Below are positions 60,446 through 64,000 of a stretch of 64,000 nucleotides of DNA, piece by piece; position 1 is the first letter of the stretch; each line of letters starts with the position of its first letter. Origin of the DNA: Coprinus comatus (Eukaryota > Basidiomycota > Agaricomycetes > Agaricales > Agaricaceae). A program made the translations under genes and the position numbers. Under the pieces are notes generated by a model, which saw only the letters and a program-made list of their open reading frames with translations, was not told the origin of the DNA and ran no database searches. Location of the stretch: positions 248,001 to 312,000 of the forward strand of contig JAWPGT010000003.1 of NCBI GenBank assembly GCA_034638255.1, written 5' to 3'.

Positions 60446-62494
60446 CTACTGTTTGCTTTTATTCGAAACCCTGGAAAGTGGTCTCCCTTGGTTTGAAGGG
60501 GTCTTTGCGGCCATACTTATCGAAGAATGAGGAAAGGCTCCTCCGATTGGAGGCCTGGATGCCATCCGTAGTACCCCTGCCCAAGGTTCTTCATCATCCC
60601 CACCAGTGTTTCCGAGAGCACTTCTGCCACTAACAGTATTACGTCTCTGCAAGTCTGGGTCTGACAACTTACGTCGCCTCGTCTGAGGTGTAGTCAATGA
60701 GTCCATACTTTCCATTCCAGATGAAATTGCATCATCATCATAATCGTTGTCTGGGTTATTATACAGTCCAGGATCGGGAATGACTGAAGGTTGGTTGACG
60801 CCATCGCTATCTACGGATGTATTCGCATAACCTCCAGGTATGGAATGTTCCTCCCTAGAGTGATCTTGAGTGGGACCAGCTGCATTTGTTGCACTGGTGA
60901 CACCAGGTGTGGCCGTAGACTAGTTTTATCAATATCGGTTTAGTATAAAACAATTATGTTCTCAAGTTGTTGAAGGTATTACCGGAGGCTCGACTGTAAT
61001 GTTAGGTGCGGTACTTGCTGAAGAAACACTTGCACGGTGAAGGTCCATGTTTGGTATAACAGGAGGTTGGGAAGCGATGGAAGAACCTGAAACGACGCGA
61101 GGACGACCATAAACAGGTGCCGCCAAGCTGTTTGGGTGTTGTGAGGTCCTTCTGCTTGTCTGAGAAGTCTATGTATATGTTCAGAGTTTTATCAGTTCCA
61201 TTTACTATTTGGCTTACCAATGAGGGTTGTCGTCGAAGGTCTCTCGCGTCGGTGCCAGGGGTTCCTTGGAAACTCTGATCCTCAGGGATAGCAGTCATAG
61301 GTGAATATGCGCCAAAGGGATCATTGAGCATATCCACATTTGACGTCGTGGTAGAAACAGGTGATGCAGAACGTTTGTAATGTTGAGAACGGGCCGAATT
61401 TACATTGGGTGGAGGTATCATGCGAGGCTGTACGTTCTCTTGATGATCTGGAAGGGAAGAAACATGTCGTTCCGGAGATGGTAGTGGTCGCGAAAATTCA
61501 AAAGGAGGCGGCATGCGAATAATATTGTCCTCGCCGAGCTGGGGTATATAATTATCTGGCGGTACAGAAAAGGGAGCCATTCTGGGCGAACTAGGAGCAT
61601 TGCGAACACTTATAGGATGGATCTCCTCTGGTTCTGCTGACATAGTCGGTGCCGATGTGATGGGCACTTGAGGTTGAGCTGTAGTTGTGGATGATGACGA
61701 TGCTACAGGCGGTACAGTTGGTGGTCGGGATGGCGGTGCGGTTGGTGGTCGGGATGGCACGCTTCTGGATGTTTGTGGTTGGGGTTCCGATGTTTCGTTA
61801 GTGATAGGGTGGGAGTTCCCATTTCTTTCTTGTATGGGTCTCTGGTCATCGTCATTTTGTTGTGCGGTCTCCTCTGCTGTACGCCGTCCTTCCATATAAC
61901 CTATTTCGCGACCCCTCCTCAGACCCTCTTGTAGACCCATTCTTCGTCCCTCCTCCCTAGCCTCATATATGGCAAGGTCTTCCTTCAGCTTACGGATCAT
62001 GGACCTCGCTTGTGCTGCTTCACCCTGTGCTTCGTATCGTTGTTCATCTATGGCCTTACAAACATCTTGAGCGCGATAGATCTCCTTCTGTGCCTTGTCA
62101 AATTGTATTTCATACAACCTATTTCATCTATTAGGAATAAACCTTTCAGGAGAATGGATATGAACTTTAGCGCTTCATTCAATCTCGCCACGTCTTGTAA
62201 TGCTTTAGATCGAGCTTCACTAACGGACTTGAGATGTGCAGCCATGTGAACGACACGTTGCTCTGCATCTTCGGCTCGCTTTCGTTCAGTTTGTAATTGA
62301 TCATGCATCTTCTGGATGAGTTCTTTCCATTCTCTTGAAGAACGTTCATCTCCAAGTAAACGACTAAAACTTTGAAAAGATCGATTTGAGTTTCGACTGC
62401 TTCTCGATCTTGAGGTTACAGAGCCTTCCGGCGGTGTCGGATCTAGCCTTTGAGGTGTATCATGACCGCGAGAGGATTCGTTAGCAATATCCAT
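60446..62494 (-). CDS. Coiled-coil protein with long disordered Pro/Ser-rich region
   Basis: The start at 62494 gives MDIANESSRGHDTPQRLDPT. The upstream GTG at 62569 is less likely. A Ser/Arg-rich segment is followed by a coiled coil over two exons: EWKELIQKMHDQLQTERKRA, AEQRVVHMAAHLKSVSEARS, YEIQFDKAQKEIYRAQDVCK and MIRKLKEDLAIYEAREEGRR. Next is a Gly/Arg/Glu helix (MGLQEGLRRGREIGYMEGRR). The remaining half is disordered, with a duplicated SRPPTAPPSRPPTVPP motif and many SP/TP sites (LTTPQTRRRKLSDPDLQRRN, possible phosphorylation or 14-3-3 sites). The end is PLSRVSNKSKQ. I do not recognise a functional family; it looks like an agaricomycete-conserved cytoskeletal or signalling scaffold, which is inference only. 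Confidence 0.7.
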
Positions 62495-62692
62495 GATCCA
62501 TAAAAGACGCGATTGTGGTGGTGGGTGGTGGTTGAGTTCCAAGAACCGGGACTTAGCATCAATTTCCACATTCTAGGAGGTATAAATAGACTACATCATA
62601 AATATAACAACCTTGCAAACATTCAAATATTCAACATCCAGTATAAGGAGTAAACTCGTCGTGGACAAAAAAAAAAAGGATTAGATATGAAA

Positions 62693-63160
62693 TCACTTAT
62701 ATTGTGGATATCCATCATATCCAACCTCACTGTCACTCTTAATACGCTTGCGCCGACATGTCACGAAGAAAAATATGGCAATGCCCCCGAGTACTAAAGT
62801 CAAAATTTATGTTACCAATGTCCAAAAGTGCATTAGCATATAATGACATACCTAAGCATGCAGCGACAATACCAATGATCCCGCCACTACTTAACCCCTT
62901 CCTTGGACACCTTATAAGAGCACAGTAGTAAATTGAAATGGCCCCCTAGGAAAACGTTGGATGTTCAGCTTACGTTTGTGTATCCCGACATTCCTCTCGT
63001 CCATAAATATTAGCAATATTCTGTACACCGCTACCGACGCCGGTGATCCCCCACCAATTGAACCTGCATTTCCTTCGCCTTCAAGTTTTCCATCGGCTAG
63101 AATAATAAAAGTCGCCAGCAATTCCACGAATCCAAAATAGAGGTAAAATATGAAAGGCAT
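62693..63160 (-). CDS. Small single-pass membrane protein, Gly-rich short ectodomain
   Basis: The start at 63160 gives MPFIFYLYFGFVELLATFII, a signal peptide, then LADGKLEGEGNAGSIGGGSP. The last exons encode GLSSGGIIGIVAACL joined over an intron to VLGGIAIFFFVTCRRKRIKS, a membrane helix with a basic stop-transfer. The tail is DSEVGYDGYPQYK. The middle exon (about 62940-63020) could not be put in one frame with confidence, so the junctions there are uncertain. It is the third small secreted/membrane protein in this part of the window. Function unknown. Confidence 0.5.
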
Positions 63161-64000
63161 AAAGTGGGCTGTTATCAGTGACTTCCTCTAACAGAGATGA
63201 TTTAAGAACATTATATATGCCGCAGGACTAATACTATATATATGTGTGTGAGAGAGAGAGAGATGAACATGTCCAGTCCAACCTTATATAACTGATGGTT
63301 GATGAAGTTGAAAGTTTATTAATAGCTGATAACAGTTTCATCTCCCAAATGTCAATTCAGGTCGTCATACATTACCTGTAGTTCAGTCTAAGTACTTAAT
63401 ACCAACTCATATTGGAGGTGTGCAATAAGCTGTATAACGGGTACGTATTGCTACTTAGCTGCAACATTCGACTACTACACCAGTGTAAATCATTTCAAAT
63501 CTGACATCAGCAGCAATATATCAGGTTACTGTCACCAATTGAAACCTCGGAGTATAAATTCAATGATATACTAGTAGAGACCATGGCAACATATCAACTA
63601 ATATCCTCACAAGACACTGAAGTGCTCAGGCAGCGTACTACTACTAGTAAGTACTAAGAAGATCCGAAATACACAAAATAATATGTTTTCCTGCAAACCG
63701 CTAGCTGGGGGATAACCTGTACGCCTTTGGCATGGTGACTAGACAAAAGCTGTGGTACCAAGCTACAAAATCTGGTTGAATGTGACTATGATCTTGAGTA
63801 TGTCGAAACCAGACTATATCAGACTCTATCACATGTTATAAATAGACAAGACATCAAAGCAAGTACTAAAGTTAGATTACACTACTAGACAAGGTATAAT
63901 GAAGGAGCCAGACATGAAAATGGGGGGCGCAAGGCATATATGATGCAACAAGATGTAGACTCGAGGACCAAACCGGCTGACCATCAGGCTGATCCATTAT
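63161..64000. other. Right-end sequence without recognised gene
   Basis: About 840 bases to the window edge. A compound TA/TG/GA microsatellite is listed separately. No coding pattern was recognised. Confidence 0.45.
63235..63263 (+). repeat. Compound (TA)(TG)(GA) microsatellite
   Basis: TATATATA, then TGTGTG, then a GA run of about seven units, upstream of the minus-strand gene starting at 63160. Confidence 0.85.

Noticed and set aside
62495..62569. Longer N-terminus for the coiled-coil protein
   Set aside because: It would depend on a GTG start; the ATG at 62494 is a normal start.

Overview
This window is nuclear DNA of a filamentous basidiomycete, most likely an agaricomycete. Genes lie densely on both strands. 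Nearly all are cut by several short GT-AG introns of about 45-70 bases with CTRAY-like branch points. The proteins belong to typical agaricomycete families. No rRNA, tRNA, CRISPR array or intact transposon was recognised. Most gene models below were joined by hand across introns, keeping reading frame and family motifs; a model is stated as uncertain where the junctions did not resolve.

Layout. 1-11.6 kb: 3' end of a cytochrome P450, a mitochondrial Mtf2-like factor, a WW-WW-MyTH4-RhoGAP protein, a 6-phosphogluconate-dehydrogenase-like oxidoreductase, a tiny hypothetical gene, the proteasomal deubiquitinase UCH37, and Mediator subunit Med31. 12-22.3 kb: a TPT-type sugar-phosphate or nucleotide-sugar transporter, a Zn2Cys6 factor that ends early, an agaricomycete multi-pass membrane protein, and a Git3/cAMP-receptor-like GPCR. 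22.7-33 kb: a DUF218 protein, a transcription factor with both C2H2 and Zn2Cys6 fingers, a mitochondrial HAD hydrolase that diverges from an O-fucosyltransferase-like enzyme across a very short gap, and the SAM-domain RNA-binding protein Vts1. 33.7-43.8 kb: an atypical G-alpha, a membrane dipeptidase, a fumarate reductase fused to cytochrome b5, a nicotinamide riboside kinase, and a mitochondrial helical protein. 43.8-47.4 kb is a gene-poor gap. 47.4-56 kb: a second atypical G-alpha, a candidate fungal PAXX end-joining factor, a bacterial-type mannose-1-phosphate guanylyltransferase, and an amino-acid permease. 56.6-63.2 kb: three small secreted or single-pass membrane proteins with low-complexity ectodomains around a coiled-coil protein.

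There is no operon or biosynthetic cluster. Signalling genes are over-represented: a GPCR, a 7TM-like protein, two G-alphas and a RhoGAP. The most notable items are the PAXX-like gene at 50.2-51.5 kb, whose C-terminus closely resembles the Ku-binding tail of animal PAXX, and the two G-alphas that have lost the catalytic switch II glutamine, one of which needs a 4-base microexon.
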